Translations under genes and position numbers: made by a program | Shown here: positions 16,722 to 25,043 of the stretch, in pieces | Numbering within the stretch: the first letter of the stretch is position 1 | Layout of the letters: every line of letters starts with the position of its first letter | The notes under the pieces: model-generated | Databases searched by the model: none | What the model was told of the DNA's origin: nothing | The model's input: the letters and a program-made list of their open reading frames with translations, nothing else | NCBI RefSeq assembly: GCF_026168515.1 | Contig: NZ_CP093443.1 | Location: 2,852,001 to 2,916,000 of the forward strand | Source of the DNA: Brevibacterium spongiae | GTDB lineage: Bacteria; Actinomycetota; Actinomycetes; Actinomycetales; Brevibacteriaceae | Reading direction: 5' to 3' | Length of the DNA stretch: 64,000 nucleotides

Positions 16722-17456
16722 ATGCGCACCAGCAGAGAACAGATCCGCAAGACCATCGACGGCTTCGCTGAAGAACTCAGCGCCGCCCGCAGCTACACCG
16801 ACGACATGTACAGTCAGGAGGGTCTCGACAAGACGCGCAAGCTGCTAGAAGAGCGCGCCCGCAGCAAGTACGCCAAGGAGGTTGCAAGCCATCGGGAAGC
16901 GCTCTACTACGATCGTGACCCCAAGGCATTCGACCAGTACCGTCCCCGCCTCGACTGGAACAAAGCCGCGGACGTTGCCAAGGCGCAGGCGAAGTGGGCA
17001 GCCGTGGAGAGGAAGCTCGACGCCGGCCTGTCCATCGGCCAGATCATCGCCACCGCCGACAACACCACTCTCGTCGCGATCAACGAGTTCTGGACTGACT
17101 ACGCCGAGACCCAGCAGGCGGCCGCGCTGGGCCGTGGCCAGGAGTACGAAGCACCCGACACCTCCGATGTTCACCGTGCCGTCGATGACCGCGCTGCCGA
17201 GATCGGTGGAACCGCCGCTGCAAACGCTTTGCAGACAGCTCGGGATGCTGCCGGCCTTCATGCCCACGCGGACGTGATGCTCAAGTATGCCGAGCAGGAT
17301 GTCCAGGGCATCAACCACGGCATGGACCCGATCTTCGTGGCGGTCTCGGCCCAACAGGCCGAAGCCAAGGCCATGCACGGCACCGGCTCACTTGTCGAGA
17401 CCCACGACGCCAGCCAGTCCACCGAGACCAGCGCTGAGGCCGCCGTGTCAGAGTGA
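16722..17456 (+). CDS. Helical hypothetical protein, last gene of the early operon
   Basis: 244 residues, almost entirely alpha-helical with charged coiled-coil-like stretches (TRKLLEERARSKYAKEVASHREALYYD). It begins MRTSREQIRKTIDGFAEELSAA. A hairpin terminator follows the stop, so this gene closes the rightward transcript. Position before a virion gene allows a scaffold-like or tail-assembly role, but nothing in the sequence proves that. Confidence 0.6.
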   Translation: MRTSREQIRKTIDGFAEELSAARSYTDDMYSQEGLDKTRKLLEERARSKYAKEVASHREALYYDRDPKAFDQYRPRLDWNKAADVAKAQAKWAAVERKLDAGLSIGQIIATADNTTLVAINEFWTDYAETQQAAALGRGQEYEAPDTSDVHRAVDDRAAEIGGTAAANALQTARDAAGLHAHADVMLKYAEQDVQGINHGMDPIFVAVSAQQAEAKAMHGTGSLVETHDASQSTETSAEAAVSE

Positions 17457-17475
17457 GCCGATAAGCTGGACCACG

Positions 17476-17527
17476 AAGCGCCCCCAGGTGATGCGCGCCT
17501 ACTCCAAGAGGTTGGCTGGGGGCGCTT
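17476..17527 (+). terminator. Terminator of the element's early operon
   Basis: 11-bp stem 17476-17486/17517-17527 (AAGCGCCCCCA and complement) followed by TTCG. It separates the operon from the iteron-like array and the tape measure gene, which implies the latter has its own promoter. Confidence 0.7.
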
Positions 17528-17565
17528 TCGTGTGCCCGGAAACGGTCGTTGCGTACTGTTCGGAA

Positions 17566-17974
17566 CCAAAAACACGCGCACGCGGATGAGGGAGACTCGA
17601 CGTTCGTTACGGACTGTCCGGACACAAAAACGTGCGCGCACGGATGAAGGGGAATTAGCGTTCGTTCGCACGGTACGAAGCCAAAAACGTGCGCACGCGG
17701 AAACAGGGTGAAGTCACGGAACCATGCACAAAAACACGCGCCCGCGGAAACAGGGTCACAGCGTCGAAAGCCTTTTCACCCGATCGGTTAAAAAGACCGG
17801 AGGGCGCCCGCGGAGACACAGGGGTCGCGTTTGAAACGGCACCCCGTTCGTACGTCCGCAGCACAAAAACACGCGCACGCGAATTAGTGGTGTTGGCACG
17901 GTGCCATCACAAAAACGCGTGCGCGTGAACTAGGGGTGTTGGCAACGGTTGCCGACCAAAAACACGCGCCCGCG
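17566..17974 (+). repeat. Iteron-like array: seven copies of C(A/C)AAAAACRYGYGCRCGCG
   Basis: Near-identical ~20-bp units at 17566-17585, 17623-17643, 17681-17700, 17727-17747, 17862-17881, 17908-17927 and 17955-17974, plus a degraded one near 17790-17812. Start-to-start spacings are 46-58 bp except one gap of 135. Short dyads precede several units (CGGACTGTCCG, GGCACGGTGCC, GGCAACGGTTGCC). The region has no convincing gene. Candidates are a replication origin, a packaging signal or a regulator-binding array. Confidence 0.75.
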
Positions 17975-18080
17975 AGTATGTGCGTTTTCGCACACGATCA
18001 GGTGGGGTATGTGCGTGGATGCAGGTAGAATTGAGAGTGACCACTTCAACGCACACTTGGGCGAAAGGAGGCGATGACCT

Positions 18081-20840
18081 ATCGCTCTCAACGTAGGCGA
18101 ACTTGTCGCCACCCTCACCCTCGATGACTCCAAGTTCCAGGCGACCCTCAAGAACGCCATGGACGGCCTCAAGGCAGCCACCTGGGGCAAAGCCGCCGAC
18201 CAGGCTGGCGATGCAGCCAGCGACAACCTCACCCTCGACTCGGGCAAGTTCGACGCCGACGCCGAGCAAGCGCAGGGATCTCTCAATGCATCCGAGTTCG
18301 GGGCCGCAGCCGACCAGGCATCTGCCGCCGCATCGTCCGGGCTCACGCTCGATGATGCAAAGTTCGCCGCCGATGCCGATGCAGCCGCCGACCAGCTCAA
18401 CTCGTCCGAGTTCCGCGCAGCTGCCGGCGAAGCCTCCGCCGCCGCGTCCTCCGCGCTGACTCTCGACTCAGGCAAGTTCGCCGGAGACGCGAACGCCGCC
18501 GCCGACGAGATCAGCCCGTCAAAGTTCCGCGGTGCCGCCAAGGGCGCCAGCAACGCGGCCAGCTCCGCGCTGACTCTCGACGACTCGAAGTTCTCCGGCG
18601 ATGCCAAGAGCGCGATGGAGGCTCTCTCGTCGACCGAATGGAAGGCCGCCGGCACCGCCGCAGGAGCCGCCGCCGCTGCCGGGCTCGGCATAGGCATGAC
18701 CTCGGCCATCAACGTCGATGGAGCCGTGAACAAAGTCTCCGCGAAACTGCAGCTGACCGAGGCCGAATCGGCACGGGTCGGCAAGGTCGCCGGCGGACTG
18801 TTCGCAGACGGCTACGGTGATTCGATCGACGATATCACCGGCTCGGTGAGTGCGGTCATCAGCTCCATGGAGGGCATGCGCGGCGCCAGCGAGTCCGAGC
18901 TGTCCAAGGTCACTGAGGCCGCCCTCGGAGTCGCTGAGACGTTCGATATCGACGTATCCCGCGCCGCCCAGGTGGCAGGCCAGATGATGCGCCAGGGCCT
19001 CGCCCCGGACGCTCAGGCGGCATTCGACATGATCGCTCAGGGTGCGTCGAAGGTCTCCGATGGGCTTGAGGGTGACCTGCTCGATGCGCTCGACGAGTAC
19101 GGCCCGTATTTCGAGCAACTGGGACTGTCCGGCGAGTCCGCCATGTCGATGCTCGTGCAGGGTGCCGAGAAGGGCATGTACGGAATCGATAAGACGGGCG
19201 ATGCGCTCAAGGAGCTCTCCCTGCGCATGGTCGAGTCCGACACCACTGCCAGCGATGCACTCAGCTCTATGGGCCTCAACATGGACACGCTGGCCGATGA
19301 TATGGCCGTGGGCGGCGAGCGCGGCCGCAGCGCCATGAACGAAGTCGTCGACGGTCTGCTCGGCATCCAGGATCCGGGCAAGCGCGCATCCGCCGCTATC
19401 GACCTGTTCGGCGGGCCGCTTGAGGACATGTCGACCGCGGACATTCCGAAGTTCCTGCAGACCCTCAAGACCGGCGGTGACGGCCTCGGAGACTTCGGAG
19501 GCGCAGCCACCAGGGCAGGCCAGGAGCTCAACTCCGGTCTCGGATCTCAGCTCGACCAGCTCAAGCGTTCGTTCGTCCAGCAGCTCGGCGGCATCGGTCA
19601 GCAGATCCTCCCGATGATCCAGCCAGTCCTCGACATGCTCAAGCAGTTTATGCCGGTCATCGCACCGATCACGCTGGCCGTGGGAGCCTTCGGGGCCGCA
19701 GTACTCGGCATCAACGCAGCTATGGCCGCCTGGACCGCGATCACGACCGCCTGGACGGCCGTGACGAAGGTGGCCGCCATTGCCCAGCGTGCCTTCAACC
19801 TCGCCCTGATCGCCAACCCCATCGGCATCGTCATCACCGCGATCATCGCACTCGTCGGCTTCCTCATCTGGTTCTTCACCCAGACTGAAGTCGGCAAGCA
19901 GATATGGTCAGGCTTTATCGATTGGCTGGCCGCTGCCTGGGAGTGGATCAAGACCACTGCCGTGGCCGTGTTCGATGCCACCGTGCAGGCGATCAAGACC
20001 GCATGGACGTGGATCAAGGACACGACCGTCAACATCTGGAATGCCATCGTCGACTGGATCAAGAGCACCTGGGACAAGATCACCACCTCGGTCTCGGATG
20101 CCGTGAACAAGGTCAAGGAGTGGATCTCGAAGGCTTGGAACACGATCAAGTCCACGACCTCAAACGTCTGGAATGCCATCAAGACCGCGATCTCGAATGT
20201 GTTCACCTCTGTCGTGCGAAATGTTCAGGCGCGGGTGAACTTCATCAAGTCCAGCATCCAGAACGCTTGGGCGAGAGTGAAGTCTGTGACCTCAAGCGCT
20301 TGGAATGGGATCAAGACCGCCGTGAGCAACGGGATCACGGGTGCGGTGAACTTCGTTCGACAGCTTCCCGGTCGTGCGCTCTCTGCGCTGGGGAACATCG
20401 GATCCAAGCTCTACAACTCCGGCTGGTCCATGATCCAAGGCTTCAAGGACGGTATCGTCAATGCGTTCAGTAACGCGGTCAACGCCGTGAAGAACGGCTT
20501 GAACCGGATCAGGAACTTCTTCCCCTTCTCGCCTGCCAAGGAAGGCCCCTTCTCGGGCAAGGGATGGACGTTCTACTCGGGTCAGTCCATGTCCGAGGGA
20601 CTGGCCGCCGGCATCGCCTCGAAGGAGGCCGACGTGGCCCGTCAGACCGAGGCAATCATGAAGGCAGCAGCGTTCAGCGCACCCGATGTCGGAATCGACG
20701 CGACAGGCCGGAAGGATCGAGCCTCGCAGGTCGAGCACGACCCATCGAGCAACATCACGTTCAACATCACGAACCCCGTTGCCGAGCCGACCAGCGAGAC
20801 CGCGAGGAAGGCGAGCGCATACATCGGTGTGAGCGTCTGA
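18081..20840 (+). CDS. Phage tail tape measure protein
   Basis: About 919 residues if translation starts at ATC 18081 (first canonical ATG is 18159). The start gives the expected tape-measure N-terminus ALNVGELVATLTLDDSKF, with AGGAGG 9 nt upstream. Then come five 38-residue repeats (residues 12 to about 200), a TP901-1-like core (KVSAKLQLTEAESARVGKVAGGLF..., GGPLEDMS near 460), hydrophobic segments (near 524-600: ITLAVGAFGAAVLGINAAMAAW, GIVITAIIALVGFLIWFF) and W-x2-IK-type helical repeats to about residue 750. The C-terminus is FNITNPVAEP. Such proteins set siphovirus tail length and aid DNA entry. No other virion genes accompany it, which is unusual. Confidence 0.92.
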   Translation: MALNVGELVATLTLDDSKFQATLKNAMDGLKAATWGKAADQAGDAASDNLTLDSGKFDADAEQAQGSLNASEFGAAADQASAAASSGLTLDDAKFAADADAAADQLNSSEFRAAAGEASAAASSALTLDSGKFAGDANAAADEISPSKFRGAAKGASNAASSALTLDDSKFSGDAKSAMEALSSTEWKAAGTAAGAAAAAGLGIGMTSAINVDGAVNKVSAKLQLTEAESARVGKVAGGLFADGYGDSIDDITGSVSAVISSMEGMRGASESELSKVTEAALGVAETFDIDVSRAAQVAGQMMRQGLAPDAQAAFDMIAQGASKVSDGLEGDLLDALDEYGPYFEQLGLSGESAMSMLVQGAEKGMYGIDKTGDALKELSLRMVESDTTASDALSSMGLNMDTLADDMAVGGERGRSAMNEVVDGLLGIQDPGKRASAAIDLFGGPLEDMSTADIPKFLQTLKTGGDGLGDFGGAATRAGQELNSGLGSQLDQLKRSFVQQLGGIGQQILPMIQPVLDMLKQFMPVIAPITLAVGAFGAAVLGINAAMAAWTAITTAWTAVTKVAAIAQRAFNLALIANPIGIVITAIIALVGFLIWFFTQTEVGKQIWSGFIDWLAAAWEWIKTTAVAVFDATVQAIKTAWTWIKDTTVNIWNAIVDWIKSTWDKITTSVSDAVNKVKEWISKAWNTIKSTTSNVWNAIKTAISNVFTSVVRNVQARVNFIKSSIQNAWARVKSVTSSAWNGIKTAVSNGITGAVNFVRQLPGRALSALGNIGSKLYNSGWSMIQGFKDGIVNAFSNAVNAVKNGLNRIRNFFPFSPAKEGPFSGKGWTFYSGQSMSEGLAAGIASKEADVARQTEAIMKAAAFSAPDVGIDATGRKDRASQVEHDPSSNITFNITNPVAEPTSETARKASAYIGVSV
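18114..18683 (+). repeat. Five tandem 114-bp units in the tape measure gene
   Basis: Units begin at 18114, 18228, 18342, 18456 and 18570, each opening with LTLDDSKF, LTLDSGKF or LTLDDAKF and exactly 38 codons apart; the fifth is partial. Shared features include SEFRAAA and ASAAASSA. The first unit contains the family N-terminus, so the others look like in-frame duplications of it. Confidence 0.85.
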
Positions 20841-20850
20841 GACTCGACTC

Positions 20851-20867
20851 ACCCCACGTTTACCCAC
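20851..20867 (+). repeat. Element repeat ACCCCACG, copy near attR
   Basis: ACCCCACGTTTACCCAC, 120 bp before the attR core, related over about 30 bp to the copies at 9798 and (inverted) 15630. Confidence 0.5.
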
Positions 20868-20877
20868 CTAATTGGAT

Positions 20878-20966
20878 GGAACCCCACGGAAACTAACGGA
20901 AACAATACGGGGTGTTCACCCGCCAGGTGCCCCGGATTCTCGCGGAAGTCGGAACCCCACGGAAAC
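20878..20966 (+). repeat. Two direct repeats next to attR, candidate integrase arm sites
   Basis: GGAACCCCACGGAAAC occurs exactly at 20878-20893 and 20951-20966, between the tape measure stop and the attR core. They share ACCCCACG with the 17-bp repeats. Location and spacing fit arm-type integrase or excisionase sites. Confidence 0.55.
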
Positions 20967-20986
20967 CGCAGAAAACAGTGAACCCA

Positions 20987-21025
20987 AATCAGTGGGTTCC
21001 GGGTTCAAGTCCCGGGGGGTGCACA
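20987..21025 (+). repeat. attR core (39 bp)
   Basis: Exact copy of 9690-9728. The 5' half of tRNA-Lys is absent here, so this is the displaced 3' fragment of the original tRNA gene. Confidence 0.95.
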
Positions 21026-21033
21026 GCACAGAG

Positions 21034-21067
21034 AGAACCGCTTCCGGCATCACGCCGAGGCGGTTCT
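21034..21067 (+). terminator. Original tRNA-Lys terminator, now right of attR
   Basis: 8-bp stem AGAACCGC/GCGGTTCT (21034-21041/21060-21067) followed by TTC. It would have followed tRNA-Lys before integration. From here to 21253 no gene is seen; a 16-bp direct repeat lies at 21193 and 21264. Confidence 0.6.
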
Positions 21068-21253
21068 TTCACATTCATAGAGTTCCTCGTGCTGTAAGGC
21101 GGCGACACTCGCCCCAATGGGAACACTCACCTCTGAGCGGCTCACGTTCCTCTGTGTGCTTTTCAGAAAAACGTGTTCCCTTTGCCGTCTGCCCGGCGCG
21201 GGCGTAGGTCAGGCCGGCCTGGCGCGGCCAGAAGAGGCCGGCGTCAGCGAAGT

Positions 21254-21892
21254 TCAGGCCTGGCCGGCGCGGGCGTAGGCACCGAGGACCTGACGCTCCG
21301 AATCTCCCAAGTAGGTGTCGAGCCGCACTGCGGCAGCGGCCGAACCCTCCGTGCGGTAGACCTCGACGACTTCCTTGTTGCGTTCGATGAAGGGCGCGTG
21401 GAGGAAGTCGAGGACTTCTACCTTGAGGAAGGCCAGGCGCAGCTCGGCGAGCACATTGGAAAACGACCGCATCAGCCGCCTGCTGTCCGAGAGCGAGACG
21501 ACGGCATTGTGAAAGGCCATATTCGCCGTGCCCACCTCGAGCCAGTTCTCCTCGGCAGCGAACTTCTCCGCCGCGTCGACGGCCGCCTCCATCCGGGCGG
21601 CGTTCGGATGGTTGCGCGGCGCATGTTCGAGCACAGAGCACTCGACATGATGACGCACCCTATAGATGTCGACGACATCGGCCGTGCTCGGCGAGGCCAC
21701 TGAGACACCCCGGTGCGGGACGTGCGTGACCAGCCCCTGCTCCCCGAGCACCCGGAAAGCCTCCCGCAGCGTATTGCGGGAGACATCGAATTCCTTGGCC
21801 AGCGTTGTTTCGGACAGACGGTCGCCGGGGCGCAGCTCTCCTGCGATGAGACGGTCGGTCAGCCTGTTGACCAGGGAAATGTCGTGATTCAC
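21254..21892 (-). CDS. GntR-family (FCD) regulator, probable control of the pyroglutamate operon
   Basis: 212 residues. N-terminal winged HTH (LIAGELRPGDRLSETTLAKEFDVSRNTLREAFRVLGEQGLV) and C-terminal FCD ligand domain with the metal-site pattern (RVRHHVECSVLEHAP; MAFHNAVVSLSDSRRL). GTG start at 21892. It diverges from the NRAMP-like transporter/pxp operon, so it likely represses that operon until a small acid (5-oxoproline or a derivative) binds. The ligand is inference. In Bacillus subtilis the matching ycsFGI-kipIA cluster carries an IclR-type regulator (KipR) instead. Confidence 0.88.
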   Translation of the reverse strand: MNHDISLVNRLTDRLIAGELRPGDRLSETTLAKEFDVSRNTLREAFRVLGEQGLVTHVPHRGVSVASPSTADVVDIYRVRHHVECSVLEHAPRNHPNAARMEAAVDAAEKFAAEENWLEVGTANMAFHNAVVSLSDSRRLMRSFSNVLAELRLAFLKVEVLDFLHAPFIERNKEVVEVYRTEGSAAAAVRLDTYLGDSERQVLGAYARAGQA

Positions 21893-21975
21893 CTCTCCAT
21901 CCTAACGACAGCCCGGCGTCGACGGCGATCTCACGATCAACAGACAGCAATATAAAATGTGACCTCCGTCTATGT

Positions 21976-21986
21976 TTGTTGAACAA
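21976..21986. promoter_or_regulatory. Candidate GntR operator
   Basis: Perfect dyad TTGTTGAACAA in the AT-rich divergent region between the gntR and transporter genes; FCD-type GntR sites often have a TTGT-n-ACAA form. A poorly conserved promoter must also lie here. Confidence 0.45.
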
Positions 21987-22102
21987 TGCGTGCTAGATTG
22001 TTTACCACTTCTGTGAAGTGGTCCAGGACACAGACATCGCTGTCGTCACACCGCGGCACACTCACGAAGCACAATTGACCATCCACACAGTCGGAGACTC
22101 CC

Positions 22103-23410
22103 ATGTCACACGCACCGGAATCCCAGCCGCCGGAATCCACGCCCTCGGACGGATCCAGCGCTGCCGGACTCGACGCGACGAAGAGCGACGTCGGCGCAAA
22201 AATCAGCCGCAGCGCGATCATCGGCGCCATCTTCCTCATGGCCACCTCGGCGATCGGTCCGGGCTTCATCACCCAGACCGCCACATTCACGGCTCAGATG
22301 GGTGCGGCCTTCGCCTTCGCGATCTTCGTGTCGATCCTCATCGACATCGCCATCCAGCTCAATATCTGGCGGATGGTCACCTCCTCGGGCAAGCGCGCCG
22401 CGCAGCTGGCCTCCTCGGCGGTCCCGGGCTCGGGCATCCTGCTGTCGATCCTCATCGTCGTCGGCGGGCTCGCGTTCAACATCGGCAACATCGCCGGCGG
22501 TGGGCTCGGCCTCAACGCCCTGCTCGGCATCGACCCGAAGCTCGGCGGCCTGGTCACCGGAATCCTGGCCATCGGCATCTTCCTGTTCAAACGCGCGGGC
22601 AAGGTCGTCGACACCGTCGTGCTCATCCTCGGCATCGGGATGATCATCCTCACCTGCATCGTCGCCATCGTGTCGAACCCGCCGGTCGGTGAGGCGATCA
22701 AGCAGTCGTTCGTCCCCGACACCATCAACTTCGCGACCGTGACGACCATCGTCGGCGGCACCGTCGGCGGCTACATCACCTACTCCGGCGCCCACCGCTA
22801 CCTCGACTCGGGCAAGACCGGCCCGGAGAACGCCGGTTCGGTCATGCGTTCGGCACTCTCGGGCATCCTCGTCACCGGCGTCATGCGCTACGTCCTGTTC
22901 CTCGCCATCCTCGGCGTCGTCGCCTCCGGAGTCGCCCTCGACCTCGACTCGAGCGTGGCGAACCCGGCCGGTCAGGCCTTCGCCGCCGTCCTCGGCGATG
23001 CCGGGATGCGCATCTTCGGAGCGATCTTCTGGGCCGCGGCACTGAGCTCGGTCATCGGCGCCGCCTACACCTCGGCGACCTTCCTCTCCGCGTTCTCCAA
23101 ACGCCTCACCGGCGGCTGGCCGCTGCAGATCGCGACCGTGGCCTTCATCGTCGTCTCGCTCGCGGCATATCTCGTCCTCGGCACGGCACCGGCCACGCTG
23201 CTCGTCTTCGTCGGAGGCTTCAACGGCCTCATCCTGCCCATCGGCCTGACGATCTTCATGTACATCGGCTGGTTCAGACCACGCCTGCTGCGCACGGATT
23301 CGTACCCGAAGTGGTTGCTCATCATCGGCACCGCGGCAACACTGGTCACGTGGTACACGGCCGTGCAGTCCATCGGCCCCATCTTCGCAATGATCGGAAT
23401 CGGAGGGTGA
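22103..23410 (+). CDS. NRAMP-like transporter of the 5-oxoproline operon
   Basis: 435 residues with about 11 hydrophobic segments. The NRAMP/LeuT-like first helix is [25 protein letters not shown]; metal NRAMPs have DPGN here, but this protein has SAIGPGFIT and so lacks the metal-binding Asp/Asn. It matches the YcsG-type branch linked to pxpA in Bacillus. It probably imports 5-oxoproline or another organic acid rather than a metal; this is inference from motif loss and context. It starts the operon, with 2 bp to pxpA. Confidence 0.85.
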   Translation: MSHAPESQPPESTPSDGSSAAGLDATKSDVGAKISRSAIIGAIFLMATSAIGPGFITQTATFTAQMGAAFAFAIFVSILIDIAIQLNIWRMVTSSGKRAAQLASSAVPGSGILLSILIVVGGLAFNIGNIAGGGLGLNALLGIDPKLGGLVTGILAIGIFLFKRAGKVVDTVVLILGIGMIILTCIVAIVSNPPVGEAIKQSFVPDTINFATVTTIVGGTVGGYITYSGAHRYLDSGKTGPENAGSVMRSALSGILVTGVMRYVLFLAILGVVASGVALDLDSSVANPAGQAFAAVLGDAGMRIFGAIFWAAALSSVIGAAYTSATFLSAFSKRLTGGWPLQIATVAFIVVSLAAYLVLGTAPATLLVFVGGFNGLILPIGLTIFMYIGWFRPRLLRTDSYPKWLLIIGTAATLVTWYTAVQSIGPIFAMIGIGG

Positions 23411-23412
23411 CA

Positions 23413-24210
23413 ATGCCTGCAACTGACATGACCACCAGCGAACTGACAATCGACCTCAACTCTGACCTCGGGGAGAACGTCCCCGACCGCATCGTCAGCG
23501 ACGATACGGCCATGCTCGGCCTGGTCACCAGCGCGAACGTGTCCTGCGGGTTCCATGCCGGTAGCCCCGAGGGCATCCGCACCACCGTCGACGCCGCCAC
23601 GAAGGGCGGGGTCGTCATCGGCGCCCACCCCGGCTACGACGACTATGAGGGCTTCGGCCGTCGCGCCCTCGACGTGCCGGCTGCGACCCTGCAGGCTCAG
23701 GTCGAATACCAGATCGGCGCACTGCTGGGCCTGACCACGGCCGTCGGCGGCACTGTCGCCTACGTCAAGCCCCACGGCGGCCTGTACAACGCCATCGTCC
23801 ACGACGAAGCCCAAGCCAAGGTCGTCGTCGACGCTGTCAAGGCCGTCGACGACTCGCTCGTCTTCCTCGGTCTCGCCGGCAGTGTCGCCAACCGCGTCGC
23901 CGCCGAGGCGGGACTGGCTGTGGCTGCCGAAGCCTTCGCCGACCGGTCCTACAACCCCGATGGGTCCCTGGTCTCCCGGTCCGAACCCAACGCAGTCCTC
24001 CATGACCCCGAAGCCGTGGCCGCCCGGGTGCTGCGCCTCGTCCAGACCGGCCAGGTCGAAGCCATCGACGGCAGCCTCGTCGACGTCGACGCCCAGTCGA
24101 TCTGCTTCCACGGCGACAGCCAAGGCTCGATCGACATGGCCCGTGCCGCCCGTGAGCTCCTCGAATCCGAAGGCGTCACGATCGCCGCCTTCGCCGGAGC
24201 CGCACGATGA
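23413..24210 (+). CDS. pxpA: 5-oxoprolinase subunit A (LamB/YcsF family)
   Basis: About 265 residues. Family signatures are [32 protein letters not shown]...[18 protein letters not shown] and [10 protein letters not shown]. PxpA with PxpB and PxpC makes the bacterial ATP-dependent 5-oxoprolinase that converts 5-oxo-L-proline to L-glutamate. ATG at 23413 follows GGAGGGTGA. It overlaps the next gene by 4 bp. Confidence 0.95.
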   Translation: MPATDMTTSELTIDLNSDLGENVPDRIVSDDTAMLGLVTSANVSCGFHAGSPEGIRTTVDAATKGGVVIGAHPGYDDYEGFGRRALDVPAATLQAQVEYQIGALLGLTTAVGGTVAYVKPHGGLYNAIVHDEAQAKVVVDAVKAVDDSLVFLGLAGSVANRVAAEAGLAVAAEAFADRSYNPDGSLVSRSEPNAVLHDPEAVAARVLRLVQTGQVEAIDGSLVDVDAQSICFHGDSQGSIDMARAARELLESEGVTIAAFAGAAR

Positions 24211-25043
24211 GTGCGACGACCCCAGCACGAACGACGCCGACCTCCGGCACCTCTGCCATGGACACAATGCGTGCGACCGGCGCGGAAGCGCGCGCACGGA
24301 TCCGATCCGGATTCGACGGCCCCACCTCGGGGATGGCGCCGGGGCTCGTCCAGGCGAACCTCATCTCCGTGCCCGCCGACTGGGCCTTCGACGTCCTCCT
24401 GTTCACCCAACGCAACCCGAAGCCGTGCCCGGTCATCGACGTCCTCGAACCCGGACAGGTCGAATCCGCACTCGCCCCCTACAGCGATATCCGCACCGAC
24501 ATCCCCGGCTACCGGATCTGGAACAACGGCGAACTCACCGGCGAGGTCACCGACGCCACGCAGGCGTGGGCCGAACACCCGGACCTCGTGTCCTTCCTCA
24601 TCGGCTGCTCCTTCACCTTCGAAAACGGGCTCACCGAGGCGGGCATCTCGATCCGCCACCAGGACGCCGGCCGCAATGTGCCGATGTACCGCACCACCAC
24701 CGCGTGCGCCCCGGCCGGGCGGATCAGCGGCGATATGGTCGTGTCCATGCGCCCGATCCCGGCCGCCCAGGTCGCCGAGGCGGTGCGCATCACCGACCGC
24801 TTCCCCGCCGTCCATGGAGCTCCCGTCCACATCGGCGAACCCGACCAGATCGGCATCGCCGACCTCAGCTCCCCGGATTTCGGTGACGCCCCGGTCATCG
24901 AAGACGGTGACATCCCCGTGTTCTGGGCCTGCGGAGTCACCCCGCAGGCAGCCATCCAAGCCTCGGGTGTGCCGTTCGCGATCACGCACTCACCAGGCAA
25001 GATGTTCATCACCGACGAACCGGAAGACACCTACCGCCGATGA
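24207..25043 (+). CDS. YcsI/DUF1445-family protein (putative hydro-lyase)
   Basis: 278 residues with the family core [55 protein letters not shown], and [32 protein letters not shown]. YcsI-type proteins are annotated as hydro-lyases, and relatives include mammalian D-glutamate cyclase, which turns D-glutamate into 5-oxo-D-proline. Its presence between pxpA and pxpBC suggests it handles D-glutamate or D-oxoproline for the same pathway. ATGA overlaps on both sides. Confidence 0.88.
   Translation: MSATTPARTTPTSGTSAMDTMRATGAEARARIRSGFDGPTSGMAPGLVQANLISVPADWAFDVLLFTQRNPKPCPVIDVLEPGQVESALAPYSDIRTDIPGYRIWNNGELTGEVTDATQAWAEHPDLVSFLIGCSFTFENGLTEAGISIRHQDAGRNVPMYRTTTACAPAGRISGDMVVSMRPIPAAQVAEAVRITDRFPAVHGAPVHIGEPDQIGIADLSSPDFGDAPVIEDGDIPVFWACGVTPQAAIQASGVPFAITHSPGKMFITDEPEDTYRR

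Noticed and set aside
17689..17928. Possible small gene across the repeat array (peptide with KTRARG repeats)
   Set aside because: The apparent peptide repeats are just the translated DNA repeats; no ribosome site or codon pattern of a gene.
17566..17974. CRISPR-like repeat/spacer pattern
   Set aside because: Repeats are only about 20 bp and degenerate, spacings vary, the 'spacers' resemble each other, and no cas gene is nearby. Iteron-like array fits better.
22106..23449. 447-codon reverse-strand frame opposite the NRAMP-like gene
   Set aside because: Composition is the charged Asp/Glu/Arg/Gly pattern of an antisense shadow; the forward gene has clear membrane helices and an operon context.
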